NCBI GenBank assembly: GCA_002205965.3
Contig: NADL03000635.1
Span: 1,426,001-1,490,000 of the forward strand
From: Kappaphycus alvarezii
Taxonomy: Eukaryota; Rhodophyta; Florideophyceae; Gigartinales; Solieriaceae
Direction: 5' to 3'
Length of the DNA stretch: 64,000 nucleotides
Below, piece after piece: positions 12,975-22,835 of the stretch. Each line of letters begins with the position of its first letter. Positions within the stretch are counted from its first letter, which is position 1. Both the position numbers and the translations under genes were made by a program. The notes under the pieces were generated by a model. It saw only the letters and a list, made by a program, of their open reading frames with translations. It was not told the DNA's origin and searched no databases.

Positions 12975-14574
12975 TTAGACTGCTCTCTTGTTGGCTTTAT
13001 TCCAATTCTCCACCGCGCGCAACGCAGATGCCTCGTTTGTCGCTCGGAACGCTTTCCAATAGGCGCCAACCAGCTCAAGGTCAAACGTAGGAATCTTTCC
13101 AGTCTTGCCATCAAACTGGGCATGCCCCTGCCACTCGTTCGCATCTATGAAACGCTGCGGGAGTAGCTGCACGGCTCCCCTGGCCAGACTTGCCACCAAG
13201 CGATGACTCATCGCCGACATGCTTCCGATGAACACATCGGATGCAATCATTTCATGCAAACTCACCAACGTATCCTCCGAGATCCGGAGTTGCACCTTTA
13301 GCCCACTTGTAAACAAGTCACCGAGTCCGTCGTTCCCTCCGTCCCTCACCACCCTGTCCACCTGCTCCTCTGACAAAACTCTGCCGTTCGAATCCCGAAA
13401 CGCCTTTGATTGCTTGGACACATCGTGTCCCACTGACCATGTTCCCCCGTCGGCAGTCCCTCCGAATAAACGTTCACTTTGACTGGCATCGCTGCAAACA
13501 CGCCCCCTTGGCTCTTCACCACCGCCACAACTTGTCGAACCACTCTTCCCAACACTTTCATCGCCACCATTGGCCTCCCTACCTTGAAGAAATCCCCCTT
13601 CGCGCATGAACCGCTATCGTCAGCTCGTGCTCCCTCAGATTCCTCAGTCCGTCCCTCCCTGGTACGCCTGGGATGCTCAATGTTTCTGTCCAGCTCTCGC
13701 GAAACAAATTCTTGGACATTTTCACCTTCCATTTCCTCCTGTTGTCCCCCAATGCATATCTCCCGTGTGCATCCCAATACTTGTGAAAGAACCAGCTTCT
13801 CGACTCGACCCCATAGTAGGTGTGAGTCGGACTTTTCGCACAAACCTCGTGTGGCATATGGAATAGCGTATTACTCTGGTTAAACCTGGTCAGGAACCGT
13901 ACCAAACTTCCATTCGCCAACGGCTTCTTCTGTCTACCAAACTTGTAACTCAGTTCCATAGGCACTTCCACCACCCGTTCCATTCTCAAGCTCGGATGCC
14001 CTATGGCTCCCTTCAACTTGCTCATCCTGTTCACTTCATCCAGCTGGCCCTGAGTACAAATCTTGCACTCATCCAATCCACCGACTCCATCTCGAGTCAA
14101 ACAAGCAGCCTCTTGCACTGCCTCCCTTGGAACTTCGCCCACTCCCCACCCAAAGAAACCCTCCACTTTGCCTGCCCGTTCCGGCAATCCTGCAATACTA
14201 ATATGACGGGCATCTTCCGGGTTTCTCTGCTTGAAATCCATCGGCACTAGACTGCCATACCTTGCGGTACGGTGGGTATAGGTGAGCCCGAGTCGTAGCG
14301 CTGTCATAAACTCCGCATTTAGGATCGCCATACTGTGGCCGAGCCCGTCGCCAGCACCTTCACGAACGCCGGAATAGAGAATACGGTGGCGGGATTCGGA
14401 AAGCGAGAGGAGGCGGATGCGGGGGGGCTCACGCCACGGGAGGTCGAAACGCGAGGAATTGCGGGGAATGGGCAACTGACGGATGTTTGAGGGAAAGGGA
14501 GCGGGGGCTGAGAATATGAGGGTAAGAAGAAATGAGAGGAGGATCACGGGAAGAGGGAAAGGATGAAGTGCCAT
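12975..14574 (-). CDS. Fucosyltransferase-like protein (HxRRGD), paralog 1
   Basis: The probable start is ATG 14574, giving an N-terminal hydrophobic segment (HPFPLPVILLSFLLTLIFSA) like a signal peptide or type II anchor. Two hallmarks of the fucosyltransferase superfamily are visible: an N-terminal GLG loop (GDGLGHSMAILNAEFMTALR, residues 76-95) and HARRGD (about residues 323-328), the HxRRxD nucleotide-sugar motif. A C-terminal block, IASDVFIGSMSAMSHRL, fits the position of the conserved acidic/Ser motif. It would transfer fucose or a related sugar in the Golgi; the donor is not proven. Two frame changes are needed: near 13600, inside HARRG/DFF, and near 13440. The divergent paralog at 18474-20044 matches on both sides of each break, so the gene is probably intact in reality. 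It lies tail-to-tail with the F-box-like gene. Confidence 0.6.
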
Positions 14575-15320
14575 TGCAGGGAGGATCAATGTGAACGCGG
14601 GAGATATGCGGCAGTTGGAGAAGGAGAGGTTTTCGTGCGAAAGATGACGGTGCCGGGAGTAAGATGGAAGTGAGAGGTGAAGCCATGGGTGAGGTATGGA
14701 TGAGGTGAAGGCGCGAGGAGCGGGAGAGGATGGTGGTGGGACAGACAAGCGCGGTGTGGCGACCGTTTGCAAAAGCAGACCTGAGGTGGAATGGAATGGA
14801 TCGTTCGAAAAGCTAGGGTGATTGGAGGGCCGAGACAGCGGGGTAGAATAGGAGTGTGAGTTACAAGGGAGCACGGGATAGAGGGTAAAGGAGGGCGGTT
14901 ACGGGAGGTGGCAGAGATTGGAATCGGGTGGCAACGGATGGCCGCGAGCAGGGTGAGAAGTTTGAAAGGGCACCATGCGCGGCGCAACTTGTTTGCGATG
15001 GGGATGATGATGGTTGGCAGGGAACTAGCAGAGCAGTGGTGGGACAAAGACTCGACGGCAGGGTCATCTTTCAGTTGAGCTTTACAACCGCCAACCTTCC
15101 CACCTCAACCGTCCTCCTCGTCAGTTCATTCACTCACAGACCCCTCATACCGTAGTGTTGTGCCAATGTCTACCCTCCCCTTCGAAAACAACGTGATGTC
15201 CCCACCGCAGCTTGCTTCCTCGTGTGCCCTGGTTAACTTTGATGAAATTCAAACCTGGCCGCACTCACAAATCCACACACTTTAACCGCCTATTTCTCGG
15301 ATCTCCTTCCTCGAATGATT
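14575..15320. other. Intergenic region upstream of the minus-strand fucosyltransferase-like gene
   Basis: The plus strand is strongly G-rich up to about 14900, matching the C-rich 5' side seen for most island genes on their own strand. It then turns C-rich. Open frames here look like compositional shadows. The stretch must hold the promoter of the minus-strand gene starting at 14574, but I cannot point to a TATA box with confidence. Confidence 0.4.
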
Positions 15321-16912
15321 TCAAATCAGGTCCTTACAACTTTCGCACATAAGCCATATGCCATCCATTCCGGTCCCGATCTCCCCATATCCACACAACA
15401 TTTCCGCGTCCACTACAGCCTTCTTCACTTGTTTTCTCGCGCTCTCCATCATCACTGCCGTCACTGGCTCGATAAACTCCGCAAAGAAATTCTCTATCCT
15501 CGACAAACAGCTATCTCACCCCTTGGTATCAGAAACATCTAGTCAAATTCCCGCGTCCTCCGCGACGTCCTCCTCTTGCATAGCCACCATTCTAACCGCC
15601 CAGTTGACAATTCCTACCTTCTCCTTTCCCCCATTCAACCCGCGGCTAAAGCCGTAATACCAAGCCAAAGCAATGTCCTCATCCACCTTTTTGGCCAAAC
15701 ATTCGGTCAGCACCGGCACCAACTCCCTAAATCCATTACAGCGCTCCGATACCCGTTCTAATCATCCCCATCACGTTACTGCCTAGCATCCCAGCTCCGT
15801 CACATCTCTGAACTGCACCATCTCCATCGAGCACATCACCACTCGTACCAAATACGGCAAGCACACGGGTAGTACCATAAATTTTGCGCTTTCACTATCC
15901 ACAAGTCTCGCTCCGCTTCCTATTCTTCACCAAAGGTATCAAACCATTCATGATGACCCCATCCTGAGAACCCTAGTCTTTCTTGAGTCCACAGAAACTG
16001 GAAACGCCACCATGTCCGCATCCCCACTCGATACCTCCACCCTCTCGATTTCCGACATATCCCACTGCCGTCCTCACTATTACCCCAAACAACCCATTTC
16101 AATGACAACAGTGCTTTAACATTCTCTTCCCCGCGCTCAATTCCCAAGAGCGGCAAGTCCGAGCGCTCGGTAAGCTCCACACTCCCAACGTCCCCTCCCC
16201 TTTTCACCACACAATCCGCCGGTACCCATACGATTCGACTGCTGTCCGCATCTAAATTTTTTACCTCACGCCCACCCGTCAATACTGACGGGTGCTTCCC
16301 CTCACAAAATCTTCTCCTAGCGTTCCAACGCTTCCCATCACTCTGTGCACGACGCACAGCGGTCAATGGTACCATGCACATCGCCCCTCTAGCACGAGTG
16401 GCGGGGATCGGTAGCAGGGTGTGTCGCGGGGATTGAACGAACAAAAAGCAGGAGGATTCTTCCCAGAGTTGCAGACGCAGGGAAGCTGAGGTAGCCGCGA
16501 TGAGTAAACAGGGAGCAGTGCCAGCGCACAGGCAAAAACCCACTGTGAAGGACAAGCGGAATATTGACAAGGAGAAACGCGTCCCGGGGTTTGATTTGGT
16601 ATGCGTGATGATGGTCCAGGGAAGGGTAAAGAGGCGTAAGGAAGGGAAGGAGGGTTTGGCGGAGATGGAACCCACGGGCGACTGGAACGGCAGGGCTGGG
16701 GGAGCGGGCTTGTATCTCGGAGGGAGGGAGATGGAATCACCGGCGGAGAAGACGGCAACTGGTTTCGAAAGAGCCGGCGCCGGTGAAAGCAACGAGACAA
16801 CCGGAGACAAGCAGGGTGGAGCGGAAAACAAGGGTAGGTGGCGGGGACGGCGGATGTGAACCGGAGGGACAACGCTGGGACGGGCGCGACAAAACGGCAA
16901 AAGCTGGCGCAA
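15321..16912 (-). CDS. Unidentified protein, several frame changes
   Basis: I do not recognise the family. Reading from the 16.9 kb side, a Pro/Ser/Arg-rich N-terminal region is followed by a hydrophobic segment (LSFTVGFCLCAGTAPCLLIA) that could anchor the protein in a membrane. Coding-like blocks in changing frames follow: SVELTERSDLPLLGIERGEE, FMVLPVCLPYLVRVVMCSME, DEDIALAWYYGFSRGLNGGK and, at the end, RIENFFAEFIEPVTAVMMES. At least four frame changes are required between about 16080 and 15540. The C-to-G skew switch near 16370 on this strand matches that of neighbouring genes and supports a minus-strand gene. The start is uncertain: ATGs near 16912 or around 16380 are possible. Its position among carbohydrate enzymes makes a glycosyltransferase possible, but no DXD motif is visible. 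Confidence 0.35.
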
Positions 16913-17033
16913 TGGTGCGGGTGAGATTCGGATGCGAGAAGCGGGCCAGGAAAAGGCGAGGACAAGCGCGCAAGCGAGGACCGACGCTCAGACTCGGAGG
17001 CCTACAGCACGACTCGACAAGCTGCAAACGGCA

Positions 17034-17969
17034 TCACAACGGAGGGGCAGGGTCCGTGTCGGGATGAGCATGGTTACAACTTGCGCGCGGCAAGACCTTC
17101 ATGGACATATCGACCGGTTTGACATAGCGATTGACGGAAAAGCTCAAGACATCTGCATCAGGGCACATATAGTGTGCGATAGTGTCCAAGGTAATACCGC
17201 CACTGCCCTCGACAGTCAAACGAGGAAACTGCTTTTTCAGGTCGGTTGCGGCATGGGTAAAGGTGTGTGGTGTAAAGTTGTCCAACATGACGATATCGGC
17301 GCCTGCGGTGGCAGCGTGTATTGCTTGATCAAGGGTGGCACACTCGACGTGTATCTTGACGGAGAAGCCGGCCACTTTTTTGACGGCTTTGATAGCGGCG
17401 GCGACGTCGTGGTACAAGCTGATGTGATTGTCCTTGAGCATGACCATTGAGGAAAGGTCGAAACGATGTGGGTCCATACCACCGACGATCATGCCGTACT
17501 TTTGGACGAGTCGAAAGCCCGGGGTTGTTTTTCTAGTACCTGCGACTACTCCCGTCCACTTTCTTTCCTGGGCGATGGTTTGGACCGTGCGAGCGATGGT
17601 AGCGACAGCGGAGCACTCTGCGTATATGTTGAGTGCGACACGTTCTGCGAGGAGGATGTTGCGTGCGGGGCCGGTGATGGTTGCGAGGGGTAGTTTTGTG
17701 GTGGATGTGGGGAGGTGATGAGTGGTTCCGTCTTGCGTTCCCGGTTGCCATTGGATGGTGCAGGAGAGATGGTGCGAGAGGATGGAGTTGACAAAGGGGC
17801 GGCCGGCGAGGGTGGCAGGGGATTTGAGGAGGAGGTGAGCGGTGGTGGGTGTTGTTCCAACGAGGTAGCCAGCTGGGTCAAAGGTGGGGGCGTCCTCTTG
17901 TAGCCAGTTGAGGGTGAGGGAGTGTAGTTGGGCTGGAGGGAGCAGGTTGTCGAACAATGGAGACGACAT
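17034..17969 (-). CDS. QPRT: Quinolinate phosphoribosyltransferase (decarboxylating)
   Basis: The enzyme converts quinolinate and PRPP to nicotinate mononucleotide, CO2 and pyrophosphate in de novo NAD synthesis (EC 2.4.2.19). The frame is uninterrupted. I choose ATG 17969 (MSSPLFDNLLPPAQ, 311 residues), close to the usual family length of about 290-300; the frame stays open for 40 more codons upstream. Family blocks in order are LLAERVALNIYAECSAVA (106-123), AGTRKTTPGFRLVQKYGM (143-160) with the Arg/Lys that bind quinolinate and PRPP, GGMDPHRFDLSSMVMLKDNH (163-182), VEGSGGI (253-259) and the C-terminal barrel strand LSFSVNRYVKPVDMSMKV. The segment before residue 10 shows no clear transit peptide. 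It is the best-preserved enzyme gene in the island and is divergent from the second fucosyltransferase-like gene. Confidence 0.95.
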   Translation of the reverse strand: MSSPLFDNLLPPAQLHSLTLNWLQEDAPTFDPAGYLVGTTPTTAHLLLKSPATLAGRPFVNSILSHHLSCTIQWQPGTQDGTTHHLPTSTTKLPLATITGPARNILLAERVALNIYAECSAVATIARTVQTIAQERKWTGVVAGTRKTTPGFRLVQKYGMIVGGMDPHRFDLSSMVMLKDNHISLYHDVAAAIKAVKKVAGFSVKIHVECATLDQAIHAATAGADIVMLDNFTPHTFTHAATDLKKQFPRLTVEGSGGITLDTIAHYMCPDADVLSFSVNRYVKPVDMSMKVLPRASCNHAHPDTDPAPPL

Positions 17970-18473
17970 GATGGGGGGTTGGATGAGGAAGGGCCAGTCG
18001 GAGATCGGAGGAAGAGCACTGGCGTAAAAGGAGGAAAACGTACACGTGGTATACGTGGGGATGTTAAAACACGGTAGCCGATGGATCACTTCCGTCGTCC
18101 ATCACCTTGAGCCAGCCATAGTAAGGTCGAGAGCAATGCCGCACATCGCGCAGCTTCAAAGTCTCTCAGAAACACAAAAGGCACAACGCACCGCACCGCC
18201 TCCGTCACCATGCTCGATTCAATTTCAAATCAGACTCAACCATTCAGCAAACACACGCAACATGTATGCAAGACAGTCGTCCAGCCTCGCTCTGTCGCCT
18301 GCGATTCATAACCACACCAAACATGCTCACAACCACCGTCGCACCCCGAGCGTCTCCTCATTCCAATTCACAATCCTTCCCCCTCTCCACGACAACAAAA
18401 AAATAATCCACACCCTTGGCGTACCTCGCCGCCATTCTCTCCTTCGCCGTACCCATTCCCCTTGCACTGCACA
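17970..18473. promoter_or_regulatory. Divergent intergenic region, shared promoter
   Basis: About 500 bases separate the starts of the NAD-synthesis gene (-) and the second fucosyltransferase-like gene (+), so both promoters must lie here. The plus strand is G-rich near the minus-strand start and C-rich near the plus-strand start, so the skew reverses between them. I see no strong TATA box. The role follows from gene orientation alone. Confidence 0.5.
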
Positions 18474-20044
18474 ATGACCACGCCACTACGCGCCCCATCG
18501 CTCTCTTCTTTCCTCCCGCTGCTTCTCATGCTATGGCCCATGTATGCTCTTCCGCACCACGAGTCGGTGATTAAAACCCCGCGTCATGCATGTCGATTTG
18601 ACGGCGTGTGGCGTCGTATTCCGCGCATCCAAACCCCCAGTCTTTCTGAATCGCGCAATCGTTTGTTATATTCTCCGGTTCGGGAGGGGGTGTCGGATGG
18701 ATTGGGGCATGGTATGTGCACCGTGAATGCAGATGTGTCCACGGCGTTACGACTAGGGGTGACTTACACGCATCGTGTCGCAAAGTATGGTAGCTTGGTG
18801 GGAGGCATTTGGTGGATGAGTTGAGAGGAACGGCAGATGGTGGTGGATCGGTGGATATTTTAAGCGCTGGGGAGAAAGTGGCCGGTTTATCGACGGAGGT
18901 GGGTCGTGTGGAGGGCTTTTTCGGCTGGGGTGTGGCAGAGGTGCCCCGAGAGGCCGTGCAGGAGGTTGCTTGCAAGGTTACGGGCGATTTGAAGGGGGAT
19001 TTGGGGCGATGTAAAAGCTGCCTAGGTGGTAAGGGTAAGGGCACACCTGGCACTTTGACTGTGGATAAGGTGGTCGAGGTACCGATGGAACTCAGTTACA
19101 AATGGCCGCGGACGCCCACGGCACGTGCCAATCGGACGTTGGAACGGTTTCTGAGGGAAAATAGTGGAGATAACGTGGTGTTTCACATGCCGATGGCGAT
19201 GTGTGATAAGAGTCCCGCGTATTCAAGGTTTGATCGCAGGTCACGTAGTTGGTTTTACGGCAAATATTGGGACGCACATGGGGGGTATGGAAGCAGGGAT
19301 GGGGGGCGAGGATGCGCATTGGGGGCTGGTTCGGTTGTATCGGGAGAGTTGGGGGGGGACATTGCGGATTCCGGGGGTGCCGAGACGCGGCACATTGGAC
19401 AGGCTGAGGGAATATGAGCTTACTATTGCGGTGCATGCGAGGAGGGGCGACTTTTTCAAGGTGGGCAGACCTATGGTGGCGACAAAGCAGTTTGTCAGGG
19501 TGATTCGAAGGGTTATGAAGGAAGTGGTGGATAGGAATGATAGTTGGAGTGAAATGCCGGTGGCGGTGAATGTGTATTCGGAGGGTAGGCCGTTGAAAGG
19601 GTTGGGTGAGGGGGTGGGACATGATGTGAATCGGCTGACCAGGGATTACCATGATGCGGATGGACGGGTGATGAATCAGAGCGAGGTGGCGCGAATGTTA
19701 AGAAAGGGGATGGGGATGGATTGGGCAATGTGTTTCGCAACGGACTTCGCGTTGAGCTGCGGGTATCACAGGATACGCTGTTGTGTCTGCATGAAATGGT
19801 GGCGTCGGATATCTTTGTGGGCAGTATGTCGGGCATGAGTTTGCATCTAGTAGGAAGTCTTAGTCGCGGTGCGATGCAGCTGTTGCCGGAGAGAATTGAG
19901 CAACCTGATGAATGGTATGGCCATGTCAAGTTTGGAAAGGATGGGAGGGTCGCGGGGAGGGACTTGCGGCTGGTCAAGAATATTGGGCCGCTTACGCTGC
20001 TGCGAATGAAGATTCGGCGCGAAGAGCCCTCGAGCAATACATGA
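18474..20044 (+). CDS. Fucosyltransferase-like protein (HxRRGD), paralog 2
   Basis: ATG 18474 opens with a hydrophobic leader (LSSFLPLLLMLWPMYALP), fitting a signal peptide or anchor. The protein matches paralog 1 along its length: RLLYSPVREGVSDGLGHGM, VEGFFGWGVAEVPREAVQE, VVEVPMELSYKW, WFYGKYWDAHGGY, YELTIAVHARRGDFFKVGRP and ASDIFVGSMSGMSLHLVGSL. The GLGH and HARRGD motifs are those of fucosyltransferases. Three frame changes are needed, near 18800, 19290 and 19730, each beside G-rich runs, and none coincides with the breaks in paralog 1. The stop is at 20042-20044. The pair is arranged head-outwards around two other genes, so it arose by an inverted duplication or by duplication plus inversion. 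A secretory-pathway sugar transfer role is inferred; the substrate is unknown. Confidence 0.6.
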
Positions 20045-20168
20045 GGGCAAGTCATCTTTGAAATGGATGAATAGAGTTTGCAAGCAATCTGGCTGCCATT
20101 GTACTAAATTAACAAGAGTAAGGGTTGACCTCGTCACTGTCGCCTTGCACCGCGTCGTCCCACGCATA

Positions 20169-20760
20169 TTACGTAGACTGGTGTTCTTTCTTCATCGCCC
20201 TTGGAACCTCCACTCCATACAGACTATCGCCATGCGTGTCCAAAAGGCTCACGACATCCGGCAAATCCGTGAGCCACACTCACCCCTAAATGTCTTTCTC
20301 TTTGGGACAAGATTTCTACGCCTAAACTCTTCCGACCTCGTCCCCAACCTTGACAATTTTCTTTATCAATTCCGCGAGTCCCGTCCCTTCCCCTCAAACG
20401 TCATTCTGCACATATCAATCTGTCCCGTCCACTCCCTCTCCTTCTGTCAACTCGTAAATCCCACTCGACGTGTCAATTTTCTGCATTTCGTTTGTTCCGC
20501 TTTGATTCACAACCCCCGACCCCGTCCCACCTGCCCCTCATCAGGCCAGCCCATCTATCGTAACTCTAACGGTTTCGCATCCCCACTCTCCAGTCTCTAC
20601 TGCACCCACGTACACACTGCGCCAATCATGTCCCCTCCCCACCCTCCTCCTCAACACAACACCAAGGCAAAAAAAACGCTTGCCCCGCCTCTTGGCATAA
20701 ACATTTTATCCAACATCTCATCTCACAAACAGCTTTCCAACTATTCCCCTCGCACAACTC
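20169..20760 (-). CDS. Weak unidentified minus-strand coding signal
   Basis: I do not recognise a family. The minus strand reads as coding-like blocks in more than one frame: VYVGAVETGEWGCETVRVTI, YELTEGEGVDGTD, ELIKKIVKVGDEVGRV, then VWLTDLPDVVSLLDTHGDSL through MKKEHQST to a stop at 20169-20171. A candidate start, ATG 20716, gives a short hydrophobic leader (GGASVFFALVLC) but is followed by stops. The region is C-rich on the plus strand throughout, and an uninterrupted plus-strand frame (20058-20912) overlaps it. The signal could therefore be compositional, or it could be the 5' leader of the protease gene. If real, it is convergent with paralog 2. Confidence 0.25.
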
Positions 20761-20998
20761 TACATATCCACAAACTGCCCACTAACGCATGGCCGTATGC
20801 TTGCCTCGCCCTTGCCCCCTGCCCCGATCTCGTCTGCGATCCTCCATCCCGTCAAAACTCCACCATTTCCCCAGTCCCACATCCCACTTTTTATCCTCAC
20901 CTCCCCTTCTAAACTCCGCCCTCCCCCTCTTCTTCGCTGTTCCACTCCCCTATCCTCGTCCACATCCTCCGTGCACTGACGGACCACCCGCACCAACA

Positions 20999-22300
20999 AT
21001 GCCTCGTCCACATCTTCGACTCCTTCTCCTACTCCTTTCCCTTCCTCCCCTAGTTTTATCCCAACCGCATGCAGGGACCAGACCCTCCCCTCATCCGACG
21101 TCATGACCATGAGCCTATCACTCCGCGCCACAGCCTTCACTTCCAAATCCTCTCCAGCCATTCCTCTCAACAACTCCCGTTCCATAGTCCGTTGCGCTTC
21201 CACCGTCGAGGTACTCTCCGTTCCAGAGCAAGCCCTCGCTTACGAGGACGTACCCCTCAGCGCTATCGTCACCATCGTCGAAACAGACGCCCCACTAACG
21301 GAGGCCTCCGAAATCGAACAGCAGGCCCTCCCCGCCTGTTCAGGCATCTTTGTATCCCCTACGCAGATCATGTCGAGTGCACACTGGTACGTCTATCACT
21401 TGCCCACACTTTCCTGCCCCCAATTGCGTTTGTCATTGTAACAGCGACGCATCGTACTAATATTTCCCACGCATGCAACTGTGCTGTGCATTTGATTTGG
21501 CAAAGCGTGTATCACCAACGAAGAAACGAGGAAGATGACGCGTTTGGATGTACGGTAACGACCGGACGCCACAAACATATCTGTACGCGATAGCGGGCAA
21601 GGTGTCAGCGACAGATACTGTATTCACAGTGTATCCGCTGCAGCGAGCATGCATCCCGCAGTCGTACATCGACGCGGAAAACGAGGTGATCACAAGCGGA
21701 CAAGGCAACGACTTGGTCATATTCTCCACGACAGCAGCTTTTCTGGGCCTGACAACTCCATCGGGGCGTTTACAGGGGCGATTCCATTCAATATGGCACG
21801 GGAATATCTGCTGATGCAATACCCATCGGATGTGGAGGACGGGGAACGGTTGGTGATAGACTGGAATGTCACACCGATTGTGTTTGAGGATTTTATGGGC
21901 GGCACGTTTTATTCTGTGGACCTGGCGTCGTGGTCGGGTTCCTCCGGGGGGCCAGTCGTGGATGTGGCGGAGACGAGAGTGAGAGGGAGGCCGGTGGTGG
22001 TGGGGTGTTGATGTCGTCGGGATGGTCAGTATGTGACTCGGGGATTGTGCCGGTGACAAGGGGGATGAAGGCTTTGAACGAGTTAATGGCGGCAACGGAT
22101 GGGATTGGAGGGAGTGGAGTGGTGTGGAAAGCGGAACGGGCATGGCAGGTGGGAGTGATACTGATAGTGACAGTGACAGTGAGGCGGAAGTGGAAGAGGG
22201 GGAGGAGGATGATGATGAAGATGATGACGATGATGACGATGATGACGATGACGAGGTGGAGATAGGGGTTGGAGCTGGGGCTGGGGTTGGGGTGGTGTAG
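20999..22300 (+). CDS. Secreted trypsin-like serine protease, acidic tail
   Basis: ATG 20999 starts a strong signal peptide (LRLLLLLLSLPPLVLS). The S1-type catalytic triad is legible: His in SPTQIMSSAHC (next to 21385), Asp in GQGNDLVIFST (about 21700-21730) and Ser in WSGSSGGPVVD (about 21930-21960). A block, SSGWSVCDSGIVPVTRGM, follows as in V8/trypsin relatives. The His-Cys codons abut a GT...AG intron (21387-21505), and splicing gives AHCVY. The reading needs several frame changes (near 21090, 21540, 21740, 22005 and 22145). The C terminus is a long run of Ser/Asp then Glu/Asp ending in a Gly/Ala/Val-rich stretch, stop 22298-22300. The likely role is extracellular or vacuolar proteolysis. 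The acidic tail is unusual for the family and could bind cations or cell-wall material; that part is inference. Confidence 0.7.
21387..21505 (+). other. Candidate spliceosomal intron in the protease gene
   Basis: The donor GTACGT follows the TG of the catalytic-site Cys codon. A TACTAAT branch-point match lies at 21455-21461, and the first AG after it is at 21504-21505. The length is 119 bases. Joining the exons completes SSAHC and continues VYHQRR, whereas unspliced reading stops soon after. It is the only intron I can support in the island. Confidence 0.7.
22172..22260 (+). repeat. GAT/GAC triplet run coding an acidic tail
   Basis: A low-complexity GAY/GAR tract encodes alternating Ser-Asp and then mainly Asp at the C terminus of the serine protease. 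Synonymous GAT/GAC mixing, rather than a pure triplet repeat, suggests that the acidic composition is maintained. Length changes by slippage would be expected between individuals. Confidence 0.7.
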
Positions 22301-22835
22301 GGGTGGAATCATCTGGTGATGTGACGCAGTGTTTAGAGCGTAGGAAGTGCTGTGGCTAAGGCTGTGAGGGGGAAAACCGTGCAGGACCTTCAGCATCGTG
22401 ACGAAGAAGGCAGGTGCGGGCTGAAGAAAGTTGCATTGATACAATTTTACATGTTTCCCTTGTTTATTGAAAGCTTGACGATGTATATATACATATAAAC
22501 TCGCGCCGTCTTTAAAAAGCAAAATGCGTTCCGAACTCATCTCACCCTCACGCCCAAATGCTTGTGAAAATATGCCGCAATCTGCACGCGCCAATCCCAA
22601 TTTCAAAAGCCCCGCGTCCCTCCATGTGAGGGCGACAAAAACTGACACCAACTGTCGGTCATCCATCCATTCTCCTTGCTCAATGCCCTCCGACGCCTAC
22701 CAACACCGACATCCGAACTGACAATCCGCCTTTCTCAATCTCCATTTAAATGCCCCTAACACCCTCGCTCAACTCTATCCCCCTCTTCAAAACACACTTT
22801 CCCCATCAGCATTCTCCACATCCACTTGTGACACT
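22301..22835 (+). promoter_or_regulatory. Intergenic region with TATA-like sites
   Basis: The stretch lies between the protease stop and the methyltransferase gene. An AT island near 22480-22500 contains the palindrome TGTATATATACA and could belong to 3'-end formation. A TTTAAA at about 22744-22749, some 90 bases before ATG 22836 and followed by a pyrimidine-rich leader, is a plausible TATA-type element. The positional call comes from sequence alone. Confidence 0.4.

Noticed and set aside
13385..13400. GTTCGAATCCC, resembling the T-arm of a tRNA
   Set aside because: It lies inside the coding region of the fucosyltransferase-like gene, and no acceptor stem or anticodon arm can be folded around it.
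13219..13883. Long plus-strand frames (13219-13482, 13479-13883) opposite the first fucosyltransferase-like gene
   Set aside because: They are antisense shadows. The minus-strand reading aligns with the paralog at 18474-20044, the plus-strand one does not.
16500..17450. Plus-strand frames 16500-16859, 16783-17067 and 16932-17450
   Set aside because: Rich in Arg/Gly/Glu from G-rich composition, without motifs; the last one overlaps the quinolinate phosphoribosyltransferase gene antisense.
20760..21203. Minus-strand frame of 147 codons
   Set aside because: It is antisense to the signal peptide and N-terminal region of the protease gene, whose catalytic motifs follow on the plus strand. Its Gly/Glu-rich text fits compositional bias.
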